A stretch of DNA of 64,000 nucleotides from the NCBI RefSeq assembly GCF_024213665.1, contig NZ_JANAVP010000012.1, forward strand, positions 1 through 64,000. Direction: 5' to 3'. This stretch comes from Streptomyces sp. A3M-1-3 (GTDB taxonomy: Bacteria > Actinomycetota > Actinomycetes > Streptomycetales > Streptomycetaceae). The notes beneath the pieces are model-generated. The model had not been told where the DNA came from and made no database searches. It saw only the letters and a list, made by a program, of their open reading frames with translations. The position numbers and the translations under genes are program-made. Positions 19,641 through 28,373 of the stretch are shown here, in pieces (positions within the stretch are counted from its first letter, which is position 1; each line of letters begins with the position of its first letter).

Positions 19641-20891
19641 TCAGGCCTTGGTGAGGTCCTCGATCTCCTCCTCCGGCTCGCGGCCCGGGGTGGGGAGGTT
19701 GAACTTGACGATCGCGAAGCGGAAGACGATGTAGTAGATCGCCGCGAACGCGAGACCGATCGGGATGATCATCCAGGGCTTGGTCGCCAGGCCCCAGTTC
19801 AGTACGTAGTCGATCGCACCGGCCGAGAAGCTGAAGCCGTGGTGCACCCCCAACGCCCAGGTCACCGCCATCGAGATGGCGGTCAGCACCGCGTGGATCG
19901 CGTACAGGACCGGCGCGATGAACATGAACGCGAACTCGATCGGCTCGGTGATGCCGGTGACGAAGGACGTCAGCGCGAGCGACATCATCATGCCGAGGAC
20001 GGCCTTGCGGCGCTCGGGGCGGGCGCAGTGGGCGATCGCCAGGGCGGCGGCCGGCAGCGCGAACATCATGATCGGGAAGAAGCCGGACATGAACTGGCCG
20101 GCGGTGGGGTCACCGTGGAAGAAGCGCGGCAGGTCGCCGTGCCACATCGTGCCGGCGGAGTCCTTGAAGGAGCCGATCTCCTGCCAGGCGACGGTGTTGA
20201 CGAACTGGTGCATACCGATGGGCAGTAGCGCACGGTTGATCACACCGAAGATGCCGGCACCGACGGCGCCCAGGCCGGTCATCCACTCGCCGAAGCTGGT
20301 GATGACGGCGCCGATGGGCTCCCAGACCAGGCCGAAGAGAACACCCATCGCGGTGCCGACGAAGGCCATGAGGATCGGGACGAGGCGGCGGCCGTTGAAG
20401 AAGCCGAGCCAGTCGACCAGCTTGGTGCGGTGGTAGCGCTGCCAGATCACGGCGGCCAGCAGACCCATGACGATGCCGCCGAACACCTTGGGGTCGTTGT
20501 AGGTCGCCGCGACGTCCGCGCCCGCCTGGACCTTGGCCTCACTGACGGGGAACGCGGTCAGCACGTTCTTGTAGACCAGGAAGCCGACGAGCGCGGCGAG
20601 CGCGGTGGAGCCGTCCGCCTTCTTGGCGAAGCCGATGGCGATGCCTATGCAGAACAGGAGCGGCAGGTTCGCGAACACGGCGTCACCCGCCGTGGCGAAC
20701 ACCGCGGCGACCTTGTTCCAGCCGAGGCCGTTCTTGCCGAAGACATCGTCCTGACCGAGGCGGAGCAGAATGCCCGCGGCCGGCAGGACTGCGATGGGCA
20801 GCTGCAGGCTACGGCCGATCTTCTGCAGATTCTGGAACAGCCCGGAACCCCGCTTCTTCGCGGGTGCCGCCGTGGTGGTGGCCGTACTCAT
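19641..20891 (-). CDS. nagE2: PTS transporter EIIC, N-acetylglucosamine type
   Basis: 416 aa, polytopic. QLPIAVLPAAGILLRLG starts the first membrane segment. FAKKADGSTALAALVGFLVY, ILPIGMHQFVN-type sequence (here LLPIGMHQFVN) and TGITEPIEFAFMF are conserved EIIC motifs, the last including the sugar-binding glutamate. There is no fused EIIB domain, so it works with the separate NagF. Start ATG 20891 follows GGAGGA. Two DasR-type operators lie 55-90 bp upstream. In streptomycetes NagE2 is the main GlcNAc permease linking chitin breakdown to development. Confidence 0.92.
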   Translation of the reverse strand: MSTATTTAAPAKKRGSGLFQNLQKIGRSLQLPIAVLPAAGILLRLGQDDVFGKNGLGWNKVAAVFATAGDAVFANLPLLFCIGIAIGFAKKADGSTALAALVGFLVYKNVLTAFPVSEAKVQAGADVAATYNDPKVFGGIVMGLLAAVIWQRYHRTKLVDWLGFFNGRRLVPILMAFVGTAMGVLFGLVWEPIGAVITSFGEWMTGLGAVGAGIFGVINRALLPIGMHQFVNTVAWQEIGSFKDSAGTMWHGDLPRFFHGDPTAGQFMSGFFPIMMFALPAAALAIAHCARPERRKAVLGMMMSLALTSFVTGITEPIEFAFMFIAPVLYAIHAVLTAISMAVTWALGVHHGFSFSAGAIDYVLNWGLATKPWMIIPIGLAFAAIYYIVFRFAIVKFNLPTPGREPEEEIEDLTKA

Positions 20892-20946
20892 GTCTTCCTC
20901 CATGGGCTCCGGTGCTGCCAGGGGACATGAGGGAGGGGGCAGCATC

Positions 20947-20979
20947 AGTGGTCTACACCACTCGGTGGTGTAGACCAGT
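20947..20979. promoter_or_regulatory. Two DasR-responsive elements (dre) upstream of nagE2
   Basis: AGTGGTCTACACCACT at 20947-20962 and GGTGGTGTAGACCAGT at 20964-20979 both fit the published dre consensus (ACTGGTCTAGACCACT type). They are arranged in tandem with centres 17 bp apart, so two DasR dimers could bind side by side. Confidence 0.88.
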
Positions 20980-21050
20980 TCTAGCATGTGAAGGAGGGAT
21001 AAGGAACCCTCGATTCCGTGGTTCGGAACACACGGGACACGCACGGCAAA

Positions 21051-21078
21051 GCCCCCGGACCGGGAGGGGTCCGAGGGC
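21051..21078 (-). terminator. Hairpin terminator after nagE1
   Basis: GCCCCCGGACC pairs with GGTCCGAGGGC with one mismatch. It lies 24 bp after the nagE1 stop on the minus strand and before the nagE2 operators. Confidence 0.6.
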
Positions 21079-21101
21079 CTGGGTGACTGGGTGCGCGAAC
21101 G

Positions 21102-22367
21102 CTACGGCCTGGTGACGTCCTGCGCGACCTCCCCCTCCACCTCCTTGGGCTCGCGGCCGGGCGTGGGGATGTCGAACCTGGTGATCACAAAGCGGAAGAC
21201 CGCGTAGTACACGACGGCGAATCCCAGACCGATCGGGATGATCAGCCACGGTTTCGTGTCGAGATGCCAGTTGACGACGTAGTCGATGAGACCGGCCGAG
21301 AAGCTGAAGCCCGCATGCACCCCGAGCGCCCAAGTGATCGCCATCGACGCGCCCGTCAGCAGCGCGTGGATGCCGTACAGCAGCGGCGCCGCGAACATGA
21401 AGGAGAACTCGATCGGCTCGGTCACGCCCGTGACGAACGAGGTGAGACCGACCGAGAACATCAGTCCCGCCACCTCCTTGCGGCGCTCGGGACGGGCGCA
21501 GTGCGCGATGGCAAGTGCGGCCGCCGGAAGCCCGAACATCATGATCGGGAAGAACCCCGACATGAACTGACCCGCCGTGGGGTCCTCGGCGAAGAACCGC
21601 GTCAGATCTCCCTGCACGACCTTGCCGTCCTCGCCCCTGAACTCACCCGCCTGGAACCAGAAGAAGGTGTTCAGGAACTGGTGCATGCCGATCGGGATGA
21701 GCAGCCGGTTGGCCACACCGAAGATGCCCGCGCCCCAGGCTCCCAGATCGATCAGGTGCTTGGAGAACCAGTTCAGCGCATCGCCCACCGGCTCCCACAG
21801 CAGTCCGAACAGCACGCCGAGGATGACGCAGACGAACGCCATGATGATCGGCACCAGCCGGCGGCCGTTGAAGAACCCGAGCCAGTCGACCAGCTTGGTG
21901 CGGTGGTAGCGCTGCCAGATCGTGGCAGTCAGCAGACCGATCAGGATGCCGCCGAGAACCCCGGGATTCTGTGGCTCCCCCTCCGGGAGCACCTCGGTGA
22001 CCGAGCCCTCGACGGGAAACGCCTCCAGAACGCTGCTGTAGACAAGGAAGCCGACGACGGCCGCCAGGGCGGTCGAACCGTCCGCCTTCTTCGCGAAGCC
22101 GATCGCGACGCCGATGCAGAACAGCAGCGGCAGTCCGAACCTCCCGTCCAGGATCGCGGTCCCGCCCGCCAGGAGGACCTTGGTCGTCTTGTCCCAGAAC
22201 GCGCCGTGCAGATAGGCGTCGAACAGGTTGCCCAGACTCACGAGCAGGCCCGCGGCCGGCAGCACCGCCACCGGGAGCTGGAGGCTTCGTCCGACCTTCT
22301 GGAGCCCCTGGAACAGGCCGCCCCACCACCTCCGCTGCGGCGCTGCCGCAGTGCTGCTCGCGCTCAT
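21102..22367 (-). CDS. nagE1: PTS transporter EIIC, N-acetylglucosamine type (paralogue)
   Basis: 421 aa, clearly homologous to the neighbouring nagE2 along its whole length. The same motifs are present: QLPVAVLPAAGLLVSLG, FAKKADGSTALAAVVGFLVY, LIPIGMHQFLN and TGVTEPIEFSFMF. It differs most in the loop around residues 140-160. ATG 22367 follows GGGAGGA. A single dre lies 40 bp upstream, in the gap shared with the divergent nagF, so both are probably repressed by DasR. The naming follows the S. coelicolor arrangement from memory. Confidence 0.88.
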   Translation of the reverse strand: MSASSTAAAPQRRWWGGLFQGLQKVGRSLQLPVAVLPAAGLLVSLGNLFDAYLHGAFWDKTTKVLLAGGTAILDGRFGLPLLFCIGVAIGFAKKADGSTALAAVVGFLVYSSVLEAFPVEGSVTEVLPEGEPQNPGVLGGILIGLLTATIWQRYHRTKLVDWLGFFNGRRLVPIIMAFVCVILGVLFGLLWEPVGDALNWFSKHLIDLGAWGAGIFGVANRLLIPIGMHQFLNTFFWFQAGEFRGEDGKVVQGDLTRFFAEDPTAGQFMSGFFPIMMFGLPAAALAIAHCARPERRKEVAGLMFSVGLTSFVTGVTEPIEFSFMFAAPLLYGIHALLTGASMAITWALGVHAGFSFSAGLIDYVVNWHLDTKPWLIIPIGLGFAVVYYAVFRFVITRFDIPTPGREPKEVEGEVAQDVTRP

Positions 22368-22406
22368 CGGCGTCCTCCCGAACAGGCGGTTTGGCGGTTG
22401 GCGCAC

Positions 22407-22422
22407 ACTGGTGTAGACCAGT
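22407..22422. promoter_or_regulatory. DasR-responsive element (dre) between nagE1 and nagF
   Basis: ACTGGTGTAGACCAGT, a near-perfect palindrome fitting the dre consensus, 40 bp upstream of nagE1 and 184 bp upstream of nagF. Confidence 0.85.
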
Positions 22423-22605
22423 TGCGGTACGGTCCCGGAGGGCGGCCGGAGGGCAGGCAACCGGTGATCGTCATCATTCGACACAAGCCCGACGCCCGCC
22501 CGTGAAGATGGGCCAACCGTGCGTTACCGTGACAAAGCGGACCAACGCTGGGCCGAGACAGCGCTCTTTGGCAGCGCTCTTTGAAAAGCAAGCAGGGAGA
22601 AATAC

Positions 22606-22839
22606 ATGGCCACCAAGGCTGAGAAGATCGTCGCCGGGCTCGGCGGGCTCGACAACATCGAAGAGATCGAGGGCTGCATCACCCGCCTCCGCACCGAAGT
22701 CGTCGACCCCTCCCTCGTCGACGAAGCAGCGCTCAAGGCCGCCGGCGCCCACGGCGTCGTCAAGATGGGCACCGCGATCCAGGTCGTCATCGGCACCGAC
22801 GCCGACCCCATCGCCGCCGACATCGAAGACATGATGTGA
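22606..22839 (+). CDS. nagF: PTS EIIB component, N-acetylglucosamine type
   Basis: 77 aa, a free-standing EIIB domain. The phosphorylation cysteine is C24 in EIEGCITRLRTEV, and KAAGAHGVVKMGTAIQVVIG is the conserved end of the domain. It passes phosphate from EIIA (Crr) to the sugar carried by NagE1/NagE2. ATG 22606 follows CAGGGAG. The leader contains a direct repeat (CAGCGCTCTTTG at 22559 and 22572). Confidence 0.92.
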   Translation: MATKAEKIVAGLGGLDNIEEIEGCITRLRTEVVDPSLVDEAALKAAGAHGVVKMGTAIQVVIGTDADPIAADIEDMM

Positions 22840-22886
22840 GCTGACACCCGCTCACACCCGCCGGCCCCGCCACCACCCGCACAACG

Positions 22887-22945
22887 CCGGCATCCGGCCC
22901 CAGGCATCCGGCATCCGGCACCCCGCATCCCGCACCCCGCACCCC
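22887..22945. repeat. Degenerate 7-bp tandem repeats upstream of rph
   Basis: Units of the form GGCATCC / GGCACCC / CGCATCC repeat about eight times in the 180-bp gap between nagF and rph. No gene is seen there. Confidence 0.65.
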
Positions 22946-23019
22946 CGAAGGCCCCGTACCGGCCCGCCCCCCCGGCACCGGCACGGGGCCTGCGCGCACC
23001 AGCCGCTAGGCTCGGCCCC

Positions 23020-23745
<726 letters not shown>

Positions 23746-23849
23746 CCAAGCAACCGGATACGCCATCGCCGGCGTCATCACACACACGGGCGTACGGGCC
23801 AAACCGTGCGCCCGTCCGCACAGCCCGCACCCTGGGGAGGGACCGTTCC

Positions 23850-24239
23850 ATGGCCTCGCGCCGCCGACGTAACGCCGCACTCGCAGCAGCCGCCGCACTC
23901 ATCGCCATTCCCACCGCCATCGGCTGCAGTGCCATCGACAAGGCATTCGACTGCGCCCAGACCGCCGTCGCCATCACCGACAGCGTCAACGACCTCCAGC
24001 AGGCCGTCTCCAACGCGGGCAACAGCCCGCAGGAGGCCAAGGAGGCCCTCGACCAGATCGAGAAGAACCTGGGCGACCTCGGCGACAAGACCGACAACGC
24101 CGACGTCGGCAAGGCCGTCGACGACCTCACCACCGGCGTGAAGAACGTCCGCGACGCCATCGAGACCGGCGACGCCACCCCGGACATCACCCCGGTCACC
24201 GACGCCGCCTCCGAACTGACCAACGTCTGCTCGCCCTGA
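23850..24239 (+). CDS. Small secreted lipoprotein, hypothetical
   Basis: 129 aa. ATG 23850 follows GGGGAGGG. RRRRN, a hydrophobic core and the lipobox-like AIGC (Cys at about residue 26) indicate a type II signal peptide. The mature part is short, acidic and predicted helical, with the repeated pattern of an amphipathic coiled protein (DSVNDLQQAVSNA, EALDQIEKNLGDLGDK). No enzyme motif. It sits between rph and rdgB with 22 bp to rdgB, suggesting one operon. Confidence 0.8.
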   Translation: MASRRRRNAALAAAAALIAIPTAIGCSAIDKAFDCAQTAVAITDSVNDLQQAVSNAGNSPQEAKEALDQIEKNLGDLGDKTDNADVGKAVDDLTTGVKNVRDAIETGDATPDITPVTDAASELTNVCSP

Positions 24240-24261
24240 CCCACCCCCGATAATCGGTGGC

Positions 24262-24864
24262 ATGACCCGCCTGATCCTCGCCACCCGCAACGCGGGCAAA
24301 ATCACCGAACTCCACGCCATCCTGTCCGCCGCCGGCCTGCCCCACGAGCTGGTCGGCGCGGACGCCTACCCCCACATCCCGGACGTCAAGGAAACCGGCG
24401 TCACCTTCGCCGAGAACGCCCTCCTCAAGGCCCACACCCTCGCCCGCGCCACCGGCCTCCCCGCCATCGCGGACGACTCGGGCCTCTGCGTCGACGTACT
24501 GAACGGCGCCCCCGGCATCTTCTCCGCCCGCTGGGCCGGGCAGCACGGCGACGACCGCGCCAACCTCAACCTGCTCCTGGCCCAGCTCTCGGACATCGAC
24601 GACGCCCACCGGGGCGCCCACTTCGCCTGCGCGGCGGCGCTGGCCCTCCCGGACGGCACGGAAAGGGTGGTCGAAGGCCACCTCGCGGGCACCCTCCGCC
24701 ACACCCCATCAGGAACGGGAGGCTTCGGCTACGACCCGATCCTGCAACCGGACGGCGAAACGCGCACCTGCGCGGAGCTGACCCCGGACGAGAAGAACGC
24801 GATCAGCCACAGGGGCAAGGCGTTCCGGGCGCTGGTCCCGGTGGTACGGGAGCTGCTGGGCTGA
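24262..24864 (+). CDS. rdgB: RdgB/HAM1 non-canonical purine NTP pyrophosphatase
   Basis: 200 aa. LATRNAGKITEL is the N-terminal substrate loop (T/SxNxxK), TFAENALLKAHTLA and ADDSGLCVDVLNGAPGIFSARW supply the metal-binding acids, and GGFGYDPIL and SHRGKA are the conserved C-terminal motifs. It hydrolyses ITP/XTP to prevent their incorporation into nucleic acids. A strong terminator follows. Confidence 0.96.
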   Translation: MTRLILATRNAGKITELHAILSAAGLPHELVGADAYPHIPDVKETGVTFAENALLKAHTLARATGLPAIADDSGLCVDVLNGAPGIFSARWAGQHGDDRANLNLLLAQLSDIDDAHRGAHFACAAALALPDGTERVVEGHLAGTLRHTPSGTGGFGYDPILQPDGETRTCAELTPDEKNAISHRGKAFRALVPVVRELLG

Positions 24865-24873
24865 CGTACGCCG

Positions 24874-24900
24874 AAGGGCCGCCCCACCGGGGCGGCCCTT
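24874..24900. terminator. Bidirectional terminator after rdgB
   Basis: Perfect 12-bp arms (AAGGGCCGCCCC and its complement) with the loop ACC, followed by CTTCTT. It ends 9 bp from the convergent tRNA gene and can serve both. Confidence 0.88.
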
Positions 24901-24908
24901 CTTCTATG

Positions 24909-24993
24909 TGCGGCCGGTGGGATTCGAACCCACACGGGATTTCTCCCACGGCGTTCTAAGCGCCGCTCGGCTGCCTGGTTACGACACGGCCGC
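24909..24993 (-). tRNA. tRNA-Leu (anticodon UAG)
   Basis: On the minus strand a 7-bp acceptor stem (GCGGCCG with CGGCCGC), an anticodon arm CGGCG-CTTAGAA-CGCCG giving anticodon UAG, a long class II variable arm (GGGAGAAATCCC) and the T arm GTGGGTTCGAATCCCAC are all present. Discriminator A at 24909; CCA is not encoded. It reads CUA, a rare codon in this genome type. The downstream neighbour on the same side is a probably acquired ATPase gene. Confidence 0.95.
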
Positions 24994-25046
24994 AAGCCGC
25001 CAACCATGGTACCCGTCCGACAGTCGGCGGAGCTCGCAATTGTGGG

Positions 25047-26516
25047 TCAGTCTCCCGCGTACAACCTGTTCAGGTCGACCAGTTCGACGTCCGAGCGATC
25101 ATCCGCGGTCTGCCTGAGCGCGTCGCTGAAACCAGAGCGGGCAAAGAGCAGAAGCTTGGGCAGCGTGCCGACTTTGGTGCTCGGCAGGAGTCCCCGGAGG
25201 TGTTCCAAGCGCTGCAAGTGCGGCAGATCCATGGGTGTGGCGGTGCCCTTGGCTTCGCCGATGGCCGTGACGCGGTCGGCGTTGAATGGCAGGGATTCGG
25301 TGACCACCACGTCGATCTCGTGGCCGCGTTTGTGCTCGCGGCAGGGCATCTCCGTGGGTCGCACCACGGTGGCCTTACCACCCAAGGTGGCTTCCGCTGC
25401 GTGCTCGGCGCACCACTGGCGGGCGAGGTCCTCGAAGTGAGGACCGTAGATCCTTGCGGCGATCGTGTCGGCGTTGTCGGCCCACACCTGGTCGGCCCGG
25501 CCGATCACGAGTTCGGGTTCGTGCCGCTGGATGAGGAGCTGGTGCAGGCGGACCACGGGTTCAGCGACCCTGAAGACACTGCGTCTCTCGCGAAGTGCGT
25601 CGTCCGTCTGCTCAAGCAGTCCGATGTCCTGGAGCCCCGCGAGCAGATGGGCCAGCGCGCTGCTGGGGCGCCCGAGAGTGGCGGCGATTTCGGACCGCCT
25701 GTGCTGGCCACTGCTCACGGCTGTGAGCACAGAGGCGTATGACGTGGGATCGGCGATGGAGGGCTCTTCGCGTAGCAGCAGGCTTCCTTCGCGGAACATG
25801 GCGGAGGCCGGGTTGAGTAGTCGGCGTTGTACCCAGCCGTCGAAGTCATCGACGGAAACAGGGCCCGCCCCTCCGCACATCTCCTTGTACGCGGGAGTGC
25901 CGCCGACCAGGGCGTTGAGCCTGAACGCGAGTTCGGGTTCCGTTGCCACACCCCAGAAGGCGGCGGCTTCCCGGTAGCGGAACGGACGTACGACCAGCTC
26001 AAGGCTGGCCCGACCTCGCAAAGGTGCGCCGCCGCTGAGGAGCTGGGCCATCGTGGTGAGGGCGCTGCCGCACAGGATGAGCCGGGTGCGGGTGTGTTCC
26101 TTGGCGTGGCTGAGCGGGCTCAAGGCTTGTTGCAGGTAAGACGGTAGCGCTGGGGTCGCGGCGACGAGGTAAGGGAACTCGTCAATGACGACTGGGAGTT
26201 CGCTCTCTTCTCCGATGCGGAGGATCTCGTCAAGCGCTTCGCGCCAGTCCGCAAACAGCACAGGCCGCCGTATGCCGCGGTACTCCGCGTAGGCGCGTCC
26301 CAGGTCAGCGAGATTCTGCGCCTCGCTCTGCTGTGTCGCAGCGAACAGGAAACCACCGGTCTCCCGTGCGAGCAGCTCGAGCATCAGAGTCTTGCCTTGC
26401 CGTCGCCGCCCGTAGACCAGCCCCAGCGTGGCCCCGGGCTGGGCGGAACCTGTGAACTCGCTGAGAGCGCCCCATTCGGTATCCCGGGCGAAGAGCCGCT
26501 GCGGTTTTGCGCTCAT
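25047..26516 (-). CDS. AAA ATPase, archaeal-type with DUF234-like C-terminus
   Basis: 489 aa from ATG 26516 (GGAGGG upstream). Walker A is GRRRQGKT near residue 40, Walker B is LPVVIDEFPYL near 115, with sensor-like RLILCGSALTTM. A winged-helix region (RRSEIAATLGRPSSALAHLLAGLQDIGLL) follows. The C-terminus (FEDLARQWCAEHA, EIDVVV, AIGEAKGT) resembles the PD-(D/E)XK-like DUF234 domain. Such ATPase/DUF234 proteins are scattered among archaea and bacteria; their role is unknown. Codon use is less GC-biased than in neighbours, and the gene lies between a tRNA gene and an AT-rich palindrome, which suggests horizontal transfer. Confidence 0.85.
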   Translation of the reverse strand: MSAKPQRLFARDTEWGALSEFTGSAQPGATLGLVYGRRRQGKTLMLELLARETGGFLFAATQQSEAQNLADLGRAYAEYRGIRRPVLFADWREALDEILRIGEESELPVVIDEFPYLVAATPALPSYLQQALSPLSHAKEHTRTRLILCGSALTTMAQLLSGGAPLRGRASLELVVRPFRYREAAAFWGVATEPELAFRLNALVGGTPAYKEMCGGAGPVSVDDFDGWVQRRLLNPASAMFREGSLLLREEPSIADPTSYASVLTAVSSGQHRRSEIAATLGRPSSALAHLLAGLQDIGLLEQTDDALRERRSVFRVAEPVVRLHQLLIQRHEPELVIGRADQVWADNADTIAARIYGPHFEDLARQWCAEHAAEATLGGKATVVRPTEMPCREHKRGHEIDVVVTESLPFNADRVTAIGEAKGTATPMDLPHLQRLEHLRGLLPSTKVGTLPKLLLFARSGFSDALRQTADDRSDVELVDLNRLYAGD

Positions 26517-26530
26517 GCGCACCCTCCGAA

Positions 26531-26571
26531 GGAATGATAGGTGTGGCTATCATAGCTGCACCTATCATTCC
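26531..26571. promoter_or_regulatory. 41-bp AT-rich near-perfect palindrome
   Basis: Outer arms GGAATGATAGGTG (26531-26543) and its exact complement (26559-26571) share one centre (26551) with an inner palindrome GCTATCATAGC (26546-26556). Only two of 20 positions fail to pair. It lies 15 bp upstream of the DUF234-type ATPase gene and 15 bp after bcp. It could be an operator for the ATPase gene or a terminator for bcp; the nested symmetry and AT-richness favour an operator. Confidence 0.75.
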
Positions 26572-26585
26572 TGCCCGGATATATC

Positions 26586-27053
26586 TCAGATGGCCAGGTC
26601 CTTGATGATCTTGGCTACGTGGCCCGTCGCCTTCACGTTGTACAGCGCCCGCTCCACCTTGCCCTCCTCGTCCACGATCACTGTCGAGCGGATCACGCCC
26701 GTCACCGTCTTGCCGTACAGCTTCTTCTCGCCGAAGGCTCCGTACGCCGTGAGTACCCCCTTGGCGGGGTCGCCCAGCAGCGTGACCTTCAGGTCCTCCT
26801 TCTCGCGGAACTTCGCGAGCTTCTCCGGCTTGTCCGGGGACACGCCGATCACGTCGTAGCCCGCGCCCGCCAGCACCTCCAGGTTGTCCGTGAAGTCGCA
26901 CGCCTGCTTGGTGCAGCCGGGGGTCAGGGCGGCCGGGTAGAAGTAGACGATGACCTTGCGGCCCTTGTGGTCCGCGAGCGAGACGTCGTTGCCGTCGGCG
27001 TCGGGCAGGGTGAAGGCGGGGGCGGTGTCGCCGGGCTGGAGTCGCTCGCTCAT
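26586..27053 (-). CDS. bcp: Thioredoxin-dependent thiol peroxidase (Bcp/PrxQ)
   Basis: 155 aa from ATG 27053 behind GAGGAG. The peroxiredoxin motif is YPAALTPGCTKQACDF with peroxidatic C47 and resolving C52 (PrxQ spacing C-x4-C). GVSPDKPEKLAKFREK is also conserved. Ala-Ala replaces the more common Lys-Asp after the proline. It reduces hydroperoxides using thioredoxin in the cytoplasm. Confidence 0.94.
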   Translation of the reverse strand: MSERLQPGDTAPAFTLPDADGNDVSLADHKGRKVIVYFYPAALTPGCTKQACDFTDNLEVLAGAGYDVIGVSPDKPEKLAKFREKEDLKVTLLGDPAKGVLTAYGAFGEKKLYGKTVTGVIRSTVIVDEEGKVERALYNVKATGHVAKIIKDLAI

Positions 27054-27193
27054 CAAGGTCTCCTCGGTAGGTCGGTAGGGGGGACGGGCGTACGGCATCG
27101 AGCGTAATAGGGGTGCCGTGGGGTGCGATGCGTCCGAAGCTGACAGACTGTCGAGCAAGGACTTACGAAACATACGACGACGGAGGCAGCGCG

Positions 27194-27514
27194 GTGTCGG
27201 ATGCCAGGACCCCTGCGCAGATCGAGGCGGACATCATCCGCAGGCGCGACCAGCTTGCCGGGACGCTCGACGAGATCGGGATGCGTATGCACCCCAGGAC
27301 GATCATCGGGGACGCCAAGGCGAGGGTCGCTTCGACAGTGGACCAGACCGCCGGGCGGGCTTTCGTCGCCGTGAACCGGACCGTCACCGACGTGCGCGGC
27401 AAGCTCGTGTCGGACAACGGCGCGCCGCGGCTGGAGCGGATCGTGCCGGTGGCGCTGGTGGTCGTGGGTGTCGTGGGGCTGCTGGCCTTCTCGGCGCGGC
27501 GCAGGCGGGGATGA
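27194..27514 (+). CDS. DUF3618 family protein
   Basis: 106 aa. GTG 27194 follows GGAGG. ARTPAQIEADIIRRRDQLAGTLDEIGMRMHP is the DUF3618 signature. A middle helix and one C-terminal membrane segment (VPVALVVVGVVGLLAF) followed by RRRRG indicate a tail-anchored protein. Function unknown; the gene is divergent from bcp, as in other actinomycetes. Confidence 0.88.
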   Translation: MSDARTPAQIEADIIRRRDQLAGTLDEIGMRMHPRTIIGDAKARVASTVDQTAGRAFVAVNRTVTDVRGKLVSDNGAPRLERIVPVALVVVGVVGLLAFSARRRRG

Positions 27515-27569
27515 CGCTCCGGTGACCCTCAGGGGTGCGCCGGGCGTCCGGGAAGGTAGGTTCGGTGGG

Positions 27570-27911
27570 GTGAGCGAGAACACCACCCACGACAAGCTGC
27601 CCATCCGGATGCTGCACGACCGTGTGCTGGTCCGGTCCGACATCCCCGAGGGCGAGCGGCGGTCGGGCGGCGGGATTCTGATCCCTGCGACCGCGGCGGT
27701 GGGCCGGCGGCTGGCCTGGGCCGCGGTGGTCGCGGTCGGGCAGAACGTACGGACCGTGGAGCCGGGGGACCGGGTGCTGTACGACCCGGAGGACCGGGCC
27801 GAGGTCGAGGTGCGGGGCGTGGCGTACGTACTGATGCGGGAGCGCGATCTGCACGCGGTGGCGGCGGAGCGGCTGGAGGGGTCGGAGGACTCGACCGGGT
27901 TGTACCTGTAG
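27570..27911 (+). CDS. GroES-family co-chaperone-like protein
   Basis: 113 aa from GTG 27570. IRMLHDRVLVRSDIPEGERRSGGGILIPATA matches the GroES barrel and mobile loop, and VEPGDRVLYDPEDRAEVEVRGVAYVLMRERDLHAV matches its second half. It is a stand-alone paralogue, with no groEL nearby, and its N- and C-terminal extensions differ from the main GroES. Its chaperonin activity is unproven. Confidence 0.88.
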   Translation: MSENTTHDKLPIRMLHDRVLVRSDIPEGERRSGGGILIPATAAVGRRLAWAAVVAVGQNVRTVEPGDRVLYDPEDRAEVEVRGVAYVLMRERDLHAVAAERLEGSEDSTGLYL

Positions 27912-27972
27912 TAGATGGGCTGGTGACTGGCGTCACCGGCCCTCTTGCTGCCCGTTTGCTACGGTTGGGGGA

Positions 27973-28015
27973 ACCCGACGAGACGCGCCGTACCGGGCTT
28001 CGCAAAGACGACGCA
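27973..28015 (+). ncRNA. Probable guanidine-III riboswitch upstream of sugE/gdx
   Basis: The sequence contains, in order, a P1 stem CCCG/CGGG (27974-27977 with 27994-27997), the conserved ACGAG, GCGCCGT at 27985-27991 and AAGACGACGC ending at 28014. The GCGCCGT and ACGACGC segments can form the pseudoknot with six of seven pairs. This is the order and spacing I remember for the Thermobifida guanidine-III (ykkC-III) aptamer. It lies 32 bp before the ATG of a guanidine-exporter-type gene. The 7-mer CGAGACG (27979-27985) is complementary to CGTCTCG (28029-28035) next to the SD, offering a translational switch. Confidence 0.75.
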
Positions 28016-28046
28016 CCCCGTGTTTCCACGTCTCGGAGGTGCCGTC

Positions 28047-28367
28047 ATGGCCTGGGTTGTTCTTCTTGTCGCCGGTCTGCTCGAGGTCGGCTGGTCGATC
28101 GGTATGAAGTACACCGACGGGTTCACCCGTCTCTGGCCGAGTGTGTTCACCGGCCTCGGCATTGTCGCGAGCATGTTGCTGCTGTCGCACGCCGCGAAGA
28201 CGCTGCCGATCGGTACGGCCTATGGCGTCTGGGTGGGTATCGGTGCGGCCGGTGCGGCGGTGCTCGGCATGGTGGTGCTCGGTGAGCCGGCCACCGCCGC
28301 GCGGATCTTCTTCGTCTGTCTGCTGCTGGTCGCCGTGGTGGGTCTGAAGGCGACCTCCGGCCACTAG
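28047..28367 (+). CDS. sugE: SMR family guanidinium exporter (SugE/Gdx-like)
   Basis: 106 aa, four membrane helices. MAWVVLLVAGLLEVGWSIGMKYTDGFTRL contains the essential glutamate (E13) and the WSIGMKYT motif of the SugE/Gdx subtype, distinguishing it from EmrE-type drug pumps. LPIGTAYGVWVGIGAAGAAVLGM is the conserved third helix region. Gdx exporters expel guanidinium in exchange for protons, and the riboswitch candidate upstream fits this substrate. ATG 28047 follows CGGAGGT. Confidence 0.92.
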   Translation: MAWVVLLVAGLLEVGWSIGMKYTDGFTRLWPSVFTGLGIVASMLLLSHAAKTLPIGTAYGVWVGIGAAGAAVLGMVVLGEPATAARIFFVCLLLVAVVGLKATSGH

Positions 28368-28373
28368 ACGATG

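Noticed and set aside
24866-25046. tRNA-adjacent attachment site for an integrated element
   Set aside because: No repeat of the tRNA 3' end was found near the ATPase gene and no integrase is present, so integration at the tRNA is not supported.
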